Origin: Spirochaetaceae bacterium
GTDB taxonomy: Bacteria > Spirochaetota > Spirochaetia > Treponematales > Breznakiellaceae
Assembly: GCA_031279015.1 (NCBI GenBank)
Contig: JAITJI010000049.1
Coordinates: 1 to 48,807 of the forward strand
DNA length: 48,807 bases
Reading direction: 5' to 3'
The notes beneath the pieces were generated by a model. The model searched no databases and was not told the origin of the DNA. It saw only the letters and a list, made by a program, of their open reading frames with translations. The position numbers and the translations under genes are program-made. This document shows positions 35,893-44,144 of this stretch, in pieces; the first letter of the stretch is position 1; every line of letters begins with the position of its first letter.

Positions 35893-37127
35893 TGTTTCCC
35901 CTCAAATAGATCGTCCCTGGCAGGGGGAAGACCGGGAATGTACGGGGCCTTTTCCGGTGGAAGCCCTTCACCCATAAGCCTCAAGGCCAGGGGGGTAAGA
36001 TCCAGGAGGCTGCCGCCTTTCAACCGTTTGCCCTGGCATATCGCGGGAGAACGGACCGCGTAAAACACCCGATAGTCCTCATAATCCTCGGGATAACCGT
36101 GTTGGCCCTTTTCCCCTGTATTATACGCTTCGTACTGATACCCCGGCAAGGAACAAAACCCCGCAGGTAGTTCTCCCCGGCCGCATGCGCGCATCTCCTC
36201 TTCCCTCAGCCAGCGCTTAAAGCCGGGGCTTTTTTCCAGTTTACGCCGCAGAGCCTCGATGTTTTCCAGCTTTCCCGGATGGAGGAAAGCGGCTCCGCCG
36301 CAGCACTCAATAAAACAGCCGCTTTCACCGGACCGATAAGTACCCGCCCCGTCCCGCATGAGGAGGCCCATTTCTACAAGGATGTCGTTGGGCAGAACAG
36401 TGTTCCCGACGGGAAGCTGGGCATGGTCGGAGAAGAGGATTACCGCCGTTTCTTCCCCGGCCGCTTCCAGCAATTTTCCCAGCTCCTCGTCCATAACGCC
36501 CAGGGCCTTGTCCAGGATACCGAAGTCTTCCCCGTATTGATGGCAGAGGCTGTCGTAGGCGGTAAAGTGCATCAAAGCCAGGCCGGGCCGGCGGCTGCGC
36601 AGAATGTCCGCCATGCAGGCAGCGGCAAAACGATCCAGCGCAGGCTGGGCGATGCCTTTAAGCAGGTGACGGTACCGCAGCCACAACCGGAGCTGCATCA
36701 GCTTGCTCCCGTTCTTGAGGTTGAGGAGAAGCTGGTTATCCCCCGGCCGGGGAACCATTTCCGGTATATTCCATTTAATTTCCCTTGCGCCGCCGGTGGC
36801 GGGCCAGAGTACGGCGGCCACGGAGATGCCTTTTTCGGCCGCGGCCTGCCAGAGGGTCTTTTTTTGGATGTACGAAGCGCGGCAGCGCCATTCGGGATAC
36901 CGCTCCGGAAAGGCGGAGGTATTGGAGATAAGCCCGTGTTCCCCTTGGGAAAGGCCGGTAACCACCGATGCGTGGATCGGATATGTATTGGTGAGGAAAA
37001 TGCTCGAAACATCCCTTGCCAGGGCGGCGCTTCGCAAAAAGGCGGCGGTGTTCGGCATAGCGGCAATGCGGTCAAGAACCCGATCTCCCACGGCATCAAA
37101 ACTGATTATAAGCAGTCGTGTTTTCAA
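35889..37127 (-). CDS. Alkaline phosphatase superfamily protein (type I phosphodiesterase/NPP-like)
   Basis: 412 residues. Metal and catalytic signs of the nucleotide pyrophosphatase/phosphodiesterase family: Asp11 in LLIISFDAVGD, nucleophile Thr48 in FLTNTYPIHASVVTG, HFTAYDSLCHQYG with Asp and His ligands, FSDHAQ, and a late GQHGYPEDYEDY corresponding to the last His ligand. No signal peptide, so it is probably cytoplasmic, unusual for NPP enzymes. Coupled by ATGA overlaps to genes on both sides. The substrate may be a phosphodiester or phosphomonoester made or imported by this operon. Confidence 0.86.
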   Translation of the reverse strand: MKTRLLIISFDAVGDRVLDRIAAMPNTAAFLRSAALARDVSSIFLTNTYPIHASVVTGLSQGEHGLISNTSAFPERYPEWRCRASYIQKKTLWQAAAEKGISVAAVLWPATGGAREIKWNIPEMVPRPGDNQLLLNLKNGSKLMQLRLWLRYRHLLKGIAQPALDRFAAACMADILRSRRPGLALMHFTAYDSLCHQYGEDFGILDKALGVMDEELGKLLEAAGEETAVILFSDHAQLPVGNTVLPNDILVEMGLLMRDGAGTYRSGESGCFIECCGGAAFLHPGKLENIEALRRKLEKSPGFKRWLREEEMRACGRGELPAGFCSLPGYQYEAYNTGEKGQHGYPEDYEDYRVFYAVRSPAICQGKRLKGGSLLDLTPLALRLMGEGLPPEKAPYIPGLPPARDDLFEGKQ

Positions 37128-38485
37128 GTTTCACCCTCCATTTGGGCAAAATCCTTTTCCGCCAGATCGGCGATCATAAGGGTTTTTCCCCAGAGGACCT
37201 CCGCCTTTTTAACCCAGCCTTCAAAGCCGCCGGGCTCTTCCGGAAAATTCATATAGTGTTTGTATATTCTGTTTCCGGCCGCTACCGCTCCGGCAAGTTT
37301 TTTGAGAGTTCCAAGGGAAAGTTTTCCCAAAAACAGCCCTTTGAGCAGTTTGAGGACCAAATTGCCCCTGCCCTTTTCCTTATCATCCTCAAAGATGATT
37401 CCCTGCTCAAACTCGTAGTCGTTTTCCTCCGCCGTGCATGTTACCGCCCCGGGGAGTACCGCTAAAATCCGGGCGAAGGAAGCGCCCTGGGCCTGGGCGT
37501 AACGGCGGTTTACCGGCCATACCTTTTCCCGTTCAGGATACGCGCCGTCCCGCATGGCCCTGCCGAATTCCTCTGCGGTGATGGCGCAGAGGAGCCATCC
37601 ATAGGAGACCCCCTCGCCTGACATAGGGTTGGTGATACAGGCGGCGTCCCCCAGAACCGCAAAGCCGTCGGCGGCAAAACTATAGGGCGGGCGGCGGTAA
37701 GGGGTGCTGCTCTGCTCAATATACTCAAACTCGTGAGCCGGAACGGATACCCGGCGGGCAAAATGTTCCCAGCAGCGATTGGCATAGTCGAAGGAAAGGT
37801 TGGCCCCCACGCCGTATATAGCGCCGTCGCTTTTGAGCTGAGGAGCGATCCATGTTTTATAAAAAGGCCAGCTCTGGGTATATTCTACTCTTTCATCCGG
37901 ATTTTTGAGTTTTACATAGCGTAATACCACATAAAACTGGTCTCTGGGACCGGTGATAAAATTCTCCACCCCGTAGTTTTTGGGGAGCGCGGTACGAACC
38001 GCCGCTCCAATTCCCGATGCATCCGCCGTCAACCGGGCCTTTACCTGGAACTCCCCGTGCTTTCCTTTGAAGAGTCCCCCGGAAAGCCTCCCCTGGGCGT
38101 CAAACACGGGGGAGACAAATTCCGTTTCCATGAGGATCTGCGCTCCCTGTTCACGGGCCCAGCCGGCAAGACGCCGCATCAGGCTTCCACGGCGGAGAAC
38201 CAGGACTTCGGAATAGTGATTCTTGGGCCATTTATCCAAGGCGGAACGGTGTATGCTTCGATGGAAAACGGTAACATAGTCAGGGTCCCCGGGTTTCGGT
38301 TCAGGAATTCCAAAACGGCTGAAATTTTCCTGCCTGATATGGATGACATCGTAACGCCGGCCCAGGTTTGCTTCAGAGGAACGGTCACAGACAAACACCT
38401 GGTATCCCTGCCGGGCCATGAGTCCTGCAAAGTAAAGTCCTGCCGTACAGGCACCTACCACCAAAACATCAGTCTCTTGTGTCAA
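37124..38485 (-). CDS. FAD-dependent oxidoreductase (geranylgeranyl reductase-like)
   Basis: 453 residues. N-terminal FAD-binding DVLVVGACTAGLYFAGLMARQGYQVFVCDR, read in two parts, is a GxGxxG fold with Cys and Thr in the loop. DASGIGAAVRTAL and GFAVLGDAACITNPMSGEGVSYG form the second FAD contact, as in geranylgeranyl reductase and related flavoproteins that saturate or hydroxylate lipids. A C-terminal helical stretch follows. The start codon appears to be TTG 38485. There is no Shine-Dalgarno, but a strong promoter ends 8 bases upstream. It is first of an operon with the phosphodiesterase and MFS genes, joined by overlaps. Confidence 0.82.
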   Translation of the reverse strand: MTQETDVLVVGACTAGLYFAGLMARQGYQVFVCDRSSEANLGRRYDVIHIRQENFSRFGIPEPKPGDPDYVTVFHRSIHRSALDKWPKNHYSEVLVLRRGSLMRRLAGWAREQGAQILMETEFVSPVFDAQGRLSGGLFKGKHGEFQVKARLTADASGIGAAVRTALPKNYGVENFITGPRDQFYVVLRYVKLKNPDERVEYTQSWPFYKTWIAPQLKSDGAIYGVGANLSFDYANRCWEHFARRVSVPAHEFEYIEQSSTPYRRPPYSFAADGFAVLGDAACITNPMSGEGVSYGWLLCAITAEEFGRAMRDGAYPEREKVWPVNRRYAQAQGASFARILAVLPGAVTCTAEENDYEFEQGIIFEDDKEKGRGNLVLKLLKGLFLGKLSLGTLKKLAGAVAAGNRIYKHYMNFPEEPGGFEGWVKKAEVLWGKTLMIADLAEKDFAQMEGET

Positions 38486-38493
38486 TATGTTCT

Positions 38494-38523
38494 ATAATAT
38501 ATATTTCCCTAAAACTGTGTCAA
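38494..38523 (-). promoter_or_regulatory. Promoter of the FAD oxidoreductase operon, leaderless type
   Basis: On the minus strand TTGACA (38518-38523), 18-base spacer, TATTAT (38494-38499), then 8 bases to the TTG start. Perfect -35; the start site should fall at or next to the initiation codon. Confidence 0.65.
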
Positions 38524-38595
38524 TCAGTCTTATTGACCTTACCAGATACCCCGGGTTATTATTATTATACAGGGTTTTATGCTATGCAGTGCTTT

Positions 38596-38678
38596 GCCGG
38601 GGTGGTGGAATGGTAGACACCGGAGACTTAAAATCTCCTCCCCGCAAGGGGGTACGGGTTCAACTCCCGTTCCCGGCA
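38596..38678 (+). tRNA. tRNA-Leu (anticodon UAA)
   Basis: Acceptor GCCGGGG pairs with TCCCGGC (one G-U), discriminator A at 38678. Anticodon stem GGAGA/TCTCC around loop CTTAAAA gives TAA (38629-38631). Long variable arm (CCCCGCAAGGGGG region) and T-loop TTCAACT. CCA not encoded. Confidence 0.95.
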
Positions 38679-38841
38679 GGTGAAAAGATCTTTTTCCTGG
38701 TCTCCGGTTCAAAAAAAATGGAGACGGCGAAGCAAGGGGTCGGTGAACCTTGATCCGGGCGGTCCTCCGGGGGGGATAGTGTTTGTTGGTCCGGGGTGAA
38801 ACCCGGGTATGGCCTGCAACAGTTCTGTGACAACGTAAAGA

Positions 38842-39111
38842 TTACGTTCCGGCCCTCTCGCCGAGGATACGGCGCTTCTTTTTGTAATAGATCTTTGTAA
38901 AAAGTTCCGTAGCCTGCTGCCACATCTGCAACACATAAACGGAAAAAATGAAAGGACTGGATATCCGTTCGCTGAGTTCCGGAGGAATGTACCGGATCTT
39001 GCCAATCACCTTGCCGGCGCTGTCCATATCAAAAACAATTTCGATACCGTTAACCCAGTTTTTGCACCGCATAGTTTCCGGAACAATGATCCATTCGCCT
39101 TTAACCATCAT
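38842..39111 (-). CDS. Small hypothetical protein
   Basis: 89 residues from ATG 39111, or 88 from the next ATG at 39108. CGGAG lies 4-7 bases upstream, a good ribosome site. The protein has WVNGIEIVFDMDSAGKVIGKI-like beta strands, then YIPPELSERISSPF and a basic end (YYKKKRRILGERAG). No membrane segment or signal peptide. I recognise no family. Codon pattern and ribosome site favour a real gene. It lies between tRNA-Leu and the divergent ABC importer. Confidence 0.55.
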   Translation of the reverse strand: MMVKGEWIIVPETMRCKNWVNGIEIVFDMDSAGKVIGKIRYIPPELSERISSPFIFSVYVLQMWQQATELFTKIYYKKKRRILGERAGT

Positions 39112-39237
39112 GTATCTCCGTTAATTTTTTTATCTGGCATCCTCAAAACCCGGTTAGATTCTAAAGATGCATCAATTCATACTAGATAATAATCACATGC
39201 GGATATTGTTATATTTTATATAAAGTTGTATTTTTTA

Positions 39238-39266
39238 TTGATTATTTTTTGTTAATTTATTATAAT
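39238..39266 (+). promoter_or_regulatory. Promoter of the TrpX-type ABC operon
   Basis: TTGATT (39238-39243), 17 bases, TATAAT (39261-39266). The leader of about 44 bases holds a small hairpin, ACGCC/GGCGT around 39283-39295, and then AAGGAGG before ATG 39317. Confidence 0.75.
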
Positions 39267-39316
39267 GTTACTGTTCATAGAAACGCCATAGGCGTCAAAT
39301 TAAGGAGGAATTAATT

Positions 39317-40321
39317 ATGAAGCGAATGGTAATGGTTGCGGGTTTGTGTATTACGGCTTTGCTTTTTATGTCCGCCGGGGGCAAGGAACAGGGCGGGAGC
39401 GGCGGTTCGGCCCGGGTTCGTATCGGGATCGCTAAAATCGTCCAGCATGAGGCCCTGGATGCCTGTGAGAAGGGGCTTGTAGATGCCCTGGCGAACCGGG
39501 GAGTTGATGCGGTCTTTGATCACCAGAATGCCAATGGGGACATGAATACCGCGGCCCAAATTGCCAACAAATTCAAAACCGATAAGGTGGCTGTTGCCGT
39601 GGGGATAGCGACGCCGGTGGCGGTGGCTCTGGCCAATGCCATAAAGGATGTGCCGGTGGTATTTTCAGCGGTAACCGATCCTGTGGGGGCAAACCTCGTC
39701 ACCACCCTCTCCCGGGGTGAAGGGAATGTAACGGGGCTCTCCGATGCAATACCTACGGGGGATCATATTGCCCTTTTTAAGGAAATCGCGGGGATTCGTA
39801 CCCTGGGGTATATCTATACCAGTTCCGAGGCCAATTCTATTTCCGCCCTGGCCCTGGTGGAAGAGGCCTGCCAGACCCAGGGAATCGCCCTGGTAACCCA
39901 GGCGATATCCACCTCCGCGGAACTCAGGCAGGCGGCGGAGGCCATTGTCAACCGGGTAGATGGCATCTATCTTACCACTGACAATACCGTGTATTCCGCC
40001 CTGTCGGCCCTGGTTCAGGTTTTTAACGCCGCCAAAAAGCCCATCTTTTCCGGGGACGTTACCGCCGCCCTCACCGGGGGCTGCATGATCGCCTCGGGTT
40101 TCAACTACTATAAGGCGGGGCTTGCCACGGGGAACATCGTTGCCGATATCCTGGCGGGGAAAAAGCCCGTGGATATTCCGGTCAAATTCCTCACCGATCC
40201 CTCGGAATCAGACCTCCTCTTCGATCTGGATGCGGCGAAGATCTGCGGTATCTCCATTCCGGATCGGTACCTGTCCATGGCGAACTACATTTTTGAGAAC
40301 GGATCTCTTCAGGAAAAGTAA
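39317..40321 (+). CDS. ABC transporter substrate-binding protein (ABC_sub_bind, TrpX-like)
   Basis: 334 residues. Family signs: VRIGIAKIVQHEALDACEKG, the AAQIANKFKTDKVAVAVGIATPVAVAL region, VVFSAVTDPVGANLV, GNVTGLSD, and GIYLTTDNTVYSAL, as in binding proteins grouped with TrpXYZ systems. The signal stretch (MVMVAGLCITALLFMSAGG) would be a lipobox but has Ala where Cys is expected, so lipid attachment is in doubt. Strong promoter and AAGGAGG precede ATG 39317. The permease and ATPase follow. Related systems import aromatic amino acids or other small molecules; ligand not readable here. Confidence 0.9.
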   Translation: MKRMVMVAGLCITALLFMSAGGKEQGGSGGSARVRIGIAKIVQHEALDACEKGLVDALANRGVDAVFDHQNANGDMNTAAQIANKFKTDKVAVAVGIATPVAVALANAIKDVPVVFSAVTDPVGANLVTTLSRGEGNVTGLSDAIPTGDHIALFKEIAGIRTLGYIYTSSEANSISALALVEEACQTQGIALVTQAISTSAELRQAAEAIVNRVDGIYLTTDNTVYSALSALVQVFNAAKKPIFSGDVTAALTGGCMIASGFNYYKAGLATGNIVADILAGKKPVDIPVKFLTDPSESDLLFDLDAAKICGISIPDRYLSMANYIFENGSLQEK

Positions 40322-40352
40322 TCTGACCACCCTAATGAAGGACTAGATTGCC

Positions 40353-41288
40353 ATGATTGAGGGAATTTTGATCGAGGGACTCATCTACGGTATCATGGTA
40401 TTGGGGGTGTTTACCACTTTCCGGGTGTTGAATTTCGCCGATATGACGGTAGACGGGTCCTTTCCCCTGGGGGCGGCCATCATGGCGGTGATGCTGATCC
40501 GGGGTCTGCCCCCCATTGTTGCCATAGGTATCGCCTTTGCCGGGGGCGCCCTGGCGGGACTCATCACTTCCCTCATTCATACCCGTCTCAAGATCCCCGA
40601 CCTGTTGTCGGGGATTCTCACCATGACCATGCTCTATTCGGTGAACCTGCGGATCATGTCCAACCGGGCAAACCTGTCCCTGCTCAGGGTATCCACCCTT
40701 TTTACCCGGATCACCGGCTGGGCGGAGGTTTTTATGCCCCCCCAGATTGCCATTGTGGTCTACTGCGTCATCCTGGCTCTGATCATCAAGCTGGTGCTGG
40801 ACCTCTTTTTTCATACCGATTTCGGCCTCTCCATGGGCGCCCTTGGGGCAAACCCCCAGTTGATCATCTCTCAGGGGATGAATCCCGATGTCATCAAGAT
40901 GTGCGGCATCTGTCTTGCCAACGGGATGGTGGCGGTTTCCGGTTCCTTCGCCGCCATGTACCAGGGGTTTGCCGATGTGAACCTGGGAAGCGGCATGATC
41001 GTTTCAGGGCTTGCATCCCTAATGATCGGGGAGTTTCTCATCCCCTCAAACCGGATATCCTTTCTGACCCTCCGGGTGTTCCTGGGGTCCATCCTCTACC
41101 GGGGGCTCATGTACTTTGCCCGGAATTACGGATACTACATCAACATGACCGCCAACGATCTCAAGCTGATCACGGGCCTCCTCATCATCCTCTGCATCGT
41201 CATTTCCCAGAAGGGATACTTTACGGGAAAGCAGAAACGGGCAAGGTCCGGGGGGCGTTCAGGCCCTTCAACAGGGAGGCCCCTGTGA
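40353..41288 (+). CDS. ABC transporter permease, TrpX-associated (BPD_transp_2 type)
   Basis: 311 residues, about eight membrane segments. It begins IEGILIEGLIYGIMVLGVF and carries FRVLNFADMTVDGSFPLGAA, typical of this permease class. The cytoplasmic loop is LSMGALGANPQLIISQGMN. AAGGA lies before ATG 40353. It ends at 41288, overlapping the GTG start of the ATPase gene by four bases. It forms the channel for the preceding binding protein. Confidence 0.92.
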   Translation: MIEGILIEGLIYGIMVLGVFTTFRVLNFADMTVDGSFPLGAAIMAVMLIRGLPPIVAIGIAFAGGALAGLITSLIHTRLKIPDLLSGILTMTMLYSVNLRIMSNRANLSLLRVSTLFTRITGWAEVFMPPQIAIVVYCVILALIIKLVLDLFFHTDFGLSMGALGANPQLIISQGMNPDVIKMCGICLANGMVAVSGSFAAMYQGFADVNLGSGMIVSGLASLMIGEFLIPSNRISFLTLRVFLGSILYRGLMYFARNYGYYINMTANDLKLITGLLIILCIVISQKGYFTGKQKRARSGGRSGPSTGRPL

Positions 41289-42094
41289 TCCGGATTGAAA
41301 AGCTCGACATGGTGTTTGCTCCGGGTACGGCGGACGAAAATGTAGCCCTCCGCAATATCAACCTCCGGGTGCAGGCCGGAGATTTTATCACCATCATCGG
41401 GTCAAATGGGGCGGGGAAGTCCACCCTCTACAACGTGATCGCCGGGAGTCTCTTCCCTACTTCCGGGCGGATCTTCCTCCGGGATGTGGAGAAGAAGGCC
41501 GAACGGGAGATAACCCGGGAGGCCGAATACCGGCGGGCCCGGTATATCGGCAGGATCTTTCAGAATCCCCTCCTGGGTACCGCCGGCAAGATGACCCTGG
41601 CGGACAACATGATGATCTGTCACCGGAAGGGCTATAAGGGGCTCAGGATCAGCCTGAACAAGTCCATGCGGGATTACTTCCGGGAACATCTGCGGGCCCT
41701 GGGGATGGGTCTGGAGAACCGGCTAAACGACAACGTGGAGCTCTTTTCCGGGGGACAGCGTCAGGCTCTGACCCTTCTCATGACGGTGATGAGCAGGCCC
41801 GGTTTGCTGCTCCTGGACGAGCATACCGCGGCCCTGGACCCCCGGAATGCGGAGATGATCATGGACCTGACCCTCCGCTTTACCGCAGACTATCACCTTA
41901 CGGTGATGATGATCACCCATAACATGAACCTGGCCCTGGAATTCGGCAACCGCCTTCTCATGATGGATGGCGGGGAGATCATCCTCAACATCGACGCTGC
42001 CGAAAAGGCGAAACTCTGCGCCGCCGACATTGTAGAGCGTTTCCGGGCGATCAAAAAACAGGAGCTGGTCAACGACGAGATGCTTTTGGGCTGA
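41285..42094 (+). CDS. ABC transporter ATPase, TrpX-associated
   Basis: 269 residues from GTG 41285, which overlaps the permease stop (GTGA). Walker A IIGSNGAGKST, Q-loop IFQNPLLGTAGKMTLADNM, signature LFSGGQRQALTLL, Walker B LLLLDEHTAALDP, switch ITHNMNLAL. The LDEHTAALDP variant is characteristic of this importer family. The start is placed at MIRIEKLDMVF by family alignment. Last gene of the operon. Confidence 0.94.
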   Translation: MIRIEKLDMVFAPGTADENVALRNINLRVQAGDFITIIGSNGAGKSTLYNVIAGSLFPTSGRIFLRDVEKKAEREITREAEYRRARYIGRIFQNPLLGTAGKMTLADNMMICHRKGYKGLRISLNKSMRDYFREHLRALGMGLENRLNDNVELFSGGQRQALTLLMTVMSRPGLLLLDEHTAALDPRNAEMIMDLTLRFTADYHLTVMMITHNMNLALEFGNRLLMMDGGEIILNIDAAEKAKLCAADIVERFRAIKKQELVNDEMLLG

Positions 42095-42194
42095 AGGGAA
42101 TGTCCCCTTGCAGGCCGGGCCTTTTATCGTTTAATGCTGAGCCGTATACAATACAAACGGTATAAGGCGGAGAATCACCCCCGGCAGGGCGGGA

Positions 42195-43940
42195 TCAATC
42201 GCCAAACTGAGAGGTATAGAGTTCCCGGTAGAGGCCTTCTTCCGCTATAAGCTCTTCGTGGGTGCCCTGCTGCCGTATCCCCTCGTCATCAATAACCACG
42301 ATACGGTCCGCATTGCGGATGGTGGAAAGCCGGTGGGCGATGATAAGGGTGGTTCGTCCCCGGGAGAGTTCTTCCAGGGCATGCCGGATCTTCATCTCCG
42401 TGGCGGAATCCAGAGCAGAAGTGGCCTCATCCAGGATCAGGATAGGCGGGTCCTTGAGGAATATCCTGGCAATGCTTATCCGCTGTTTCTGGCCTCCTGA
42501 AAGTTTGATGCCCCGTTCGCCAACCACGCTGTTGTAGCCGTCGGGCATCCGCATAATATCCTGGTGTATTTCCGCCGCTTTTGCCGCTTCCATGATCTCC
42601 CCAATCGCGGCATCTACCCGGCCGTAGCCAATATTGTCCCGGATGGTTCCGGCAAAGAGAAATACATCCTGCTGCACAATGCCGATGTTTTTCCGCAGGG
42701 ACTCCAGGGTGACATCCCGGATATCCGTCCCGTCAATGGTGATGCTTCCCGCCCGGGTCTCGTAAAACCGGGGGAGGAGGTGGCAGATGGTGGTCTTGCC
42801 GCCCCCGGAGGGACCCACCAAAGCCACGGTGGTCCCCGCGGGAATGAAGAGGTTGATATGCCGCAGCACCGTTATGTCGTGGTTATAGGAGAAGGTCACA
42901 TCGTTGTAGCGGATATCACCCTTTGCGTTTTTAAGGGTCCTGGCGCCGGGCTTATTGGTTATATCCGGATCGATCCGCATGATCTCTACAAAGCGGCCAA
43001 AGCCGGCCATGCCGGTGGTGTACTGTTCCACGAAGTTGGCAAGCCGCCTTATGGGCTGGAGGAAGGCCGCCACAAAGAGGTTGCAGGTGATAAGTTCCGC
43101 CAGGGTCATCCGGGAACGCATGATCAGAAAACCGCCCATGGCGATAACCACTACGTTGAGGACATTGAGCATGAATTCAAGTTTACTGTTGAACCGGGCC
43201 ATTGCCCTGTAGTAGTTCCGTTTGGCGGTTTTGAAGTATTCGTTGCCCCCGGCAAATTTATCGGTTTCGTAGGTTTCGTTGGTAAAGGCCTTGGCGACTC
43301 TGGCCCCTGAAATGCTCGACTCCAGGGATGCGTTTATTTCGGCGGTCCGTTCCTTTACCTTTTTGGAAGCCCGGACCATGTTTTTCCGGGAAGCCACGGT
43401 GTGGATCACCAGCAGGGGAACCAGTATGACCAGAACCAGGGCCATTTCCCAGCGGATGGTCAGGAGCAGTATAAAAGAACCCAGGAGGGTGAGGAGGGAT
43501 ATGAAGAGGTCTTCCGGACCGTGATGGGCCAGCTCGGTCACGTCAAAAAGATCGTTGGTAACCCGGGACATGATGTGCCCCGTCCGGTGATTATCGTAAA
43601 AGGAAAAGGACAGTTTCTGGAGATGGGCAAAGAGATCCCGCCGCATATCCGCCTCTATATAGGCGCCTACGGTATGCCCCCAATAGGTCACAAAATACGA
43701 AAAGGCGGTGCGGAAGATATAAAGGGACACCATAAGGCCCACCATGATGAAAAAAAACCGGTACAGATTCACGGGGAGCAGTTTTTCTATCGTATATTTA
43801 GTCATCATGGGAAAGAGCATATCGGTTACCGCGATTAAGGAAGCACAGAACATGTCCGCAGCAAAAAGCATCCAGTGGGGACGGTAGTAGGAGGCGAATA
43901 TGGCAAATATGGGCCGGTTAAAATTTTGTCTATAATTCAT
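42195..43940 (-). CDS. ABC exporter, fused membrane and ATPase domains (MsbA/MDR-like)
   Basis: 581 residues, one half of a dimeric exporter for lipids, drugs or peptides. Membrane domain about 1-310 with six segments (WMLFAADMFCASLIAV, FFFIMVGLMVSLYIF). Nucleotide domain: IRYNDVTFSYNHDITVL, Walker A GPSGGGKTT, Q-loop VQQDVFLFAGTIRDNIGYG, signature LSGGQKQRISIARIF, Walker B ILILDEATSALD, switch IAHRLSTI. No Shine-Dalgarno precedes the ATG. The -10 lies 7 bases upstream inside a palindrome, so it may be leaderless and repressor-controlled. It stands alone; substrate unknown. Confidence 0.94.
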   Translation of the reverse strand: MNYRQNFNRPIFAIFASYYRPHWMLFAADMFCASLIAVTDMLFPMMTKYTIEKLLPVNLYRFFFIMVGLMVSLYIFRTAFSYFVTYWGHTVGAYIEADMRRDLFAHLQKLSFSFYDNHRTGHIMSRVTNDLFDVTELAHHGPEDLFISLLTLLGSFILLLTIRWEMALVLVILVPLLVIHTVASRKNMVRASKKVKERTAEINASLESSISGARVAKAFTNETYETDKFAGGNEYFKTAKRNYYRAMARFNSKLEFMLNVLNVVVIAMGGFLIMRSRMTLAELITCNLFVAAFLQPIRRLANFVEQYTTGMAGFGRFVEIMRIDPDITNKPGARTLKNAKGDIRYNDVTFSYNHDITVLRHINLFIPAGTTVALVGPSGGGKTTICHLLPRFYETRAGSITIDGTDIRDVTLESLRKNIGIVQQDVFLFAGTIRDNIGYGRVDAAIGEIMEAAKAAEIHQDIMRMPDGYNSVVGERGIKLSGGQKQRISIARIFLKDPPILILDEATSALDSATEMKIRHALEELSRGRTTLIIAHRLSTIRNADRIVVIDDEGIRQQGTHEELIAEEGLYRELYTSQFGD

Positions 43941-43977
43941 TTTGATAATTATATCAAATTTCTCAGTCCGGGAACAA
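43941..43977 (-). promoter_or_regulatory. Promoter with embedded palindrome at the ABC exporter start
   Basis: Minus strand: TTGTTC (43972-43977), 18-base spacer, TATAAT (43948-43953), seven bases, ATG. The -10 sits inside an inverted repeat, TTTGATA (43941-43947) and TATCAAA (43952-43958), immediately next to the start codon. A bound dimeric repressor would cover the -10 and start site. Confidence 0.55.
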
Positions 43978-44112
43978 CCGTTGAAGCCCCCACAGCCAGG
44001 GCGAGCGGAACCTTGTGTTACGCAGGTTTTTAATCCCCGTTATCGATCCCTGCGAAGGATCCCCAAAAAACCCGGGAACGGCTCACCGGCCGGCTTGGGA
44101 CCTGTGTAAAAT

Positions 44113-44127
44113 AACAGGGACCCTGTT
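44113..44127 (-). terminator. Palindrome after mnmA, possible terminator
   Basis: AACAGGG (44113-44119), one base, CCCTGTT (44121-44127), 17 bases past the mnmA stop. On the minus strand it is followed by ATTTTA. The T-run is short, so termination is tentative. Confidence 0.4.
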
Positions 44128-44144
44128 GGAATTCTTTTTACCCG

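Noticed and set aside
38679-38841. Possible second tRNA or gene after tRNA-Leu(UAA)
   Set aside because: Only small inverted repeats (for example AAAAGATCTTTT near 38683 and GTCTCC/GGAGAC at 38700-38724); no cloverleaf or frame.
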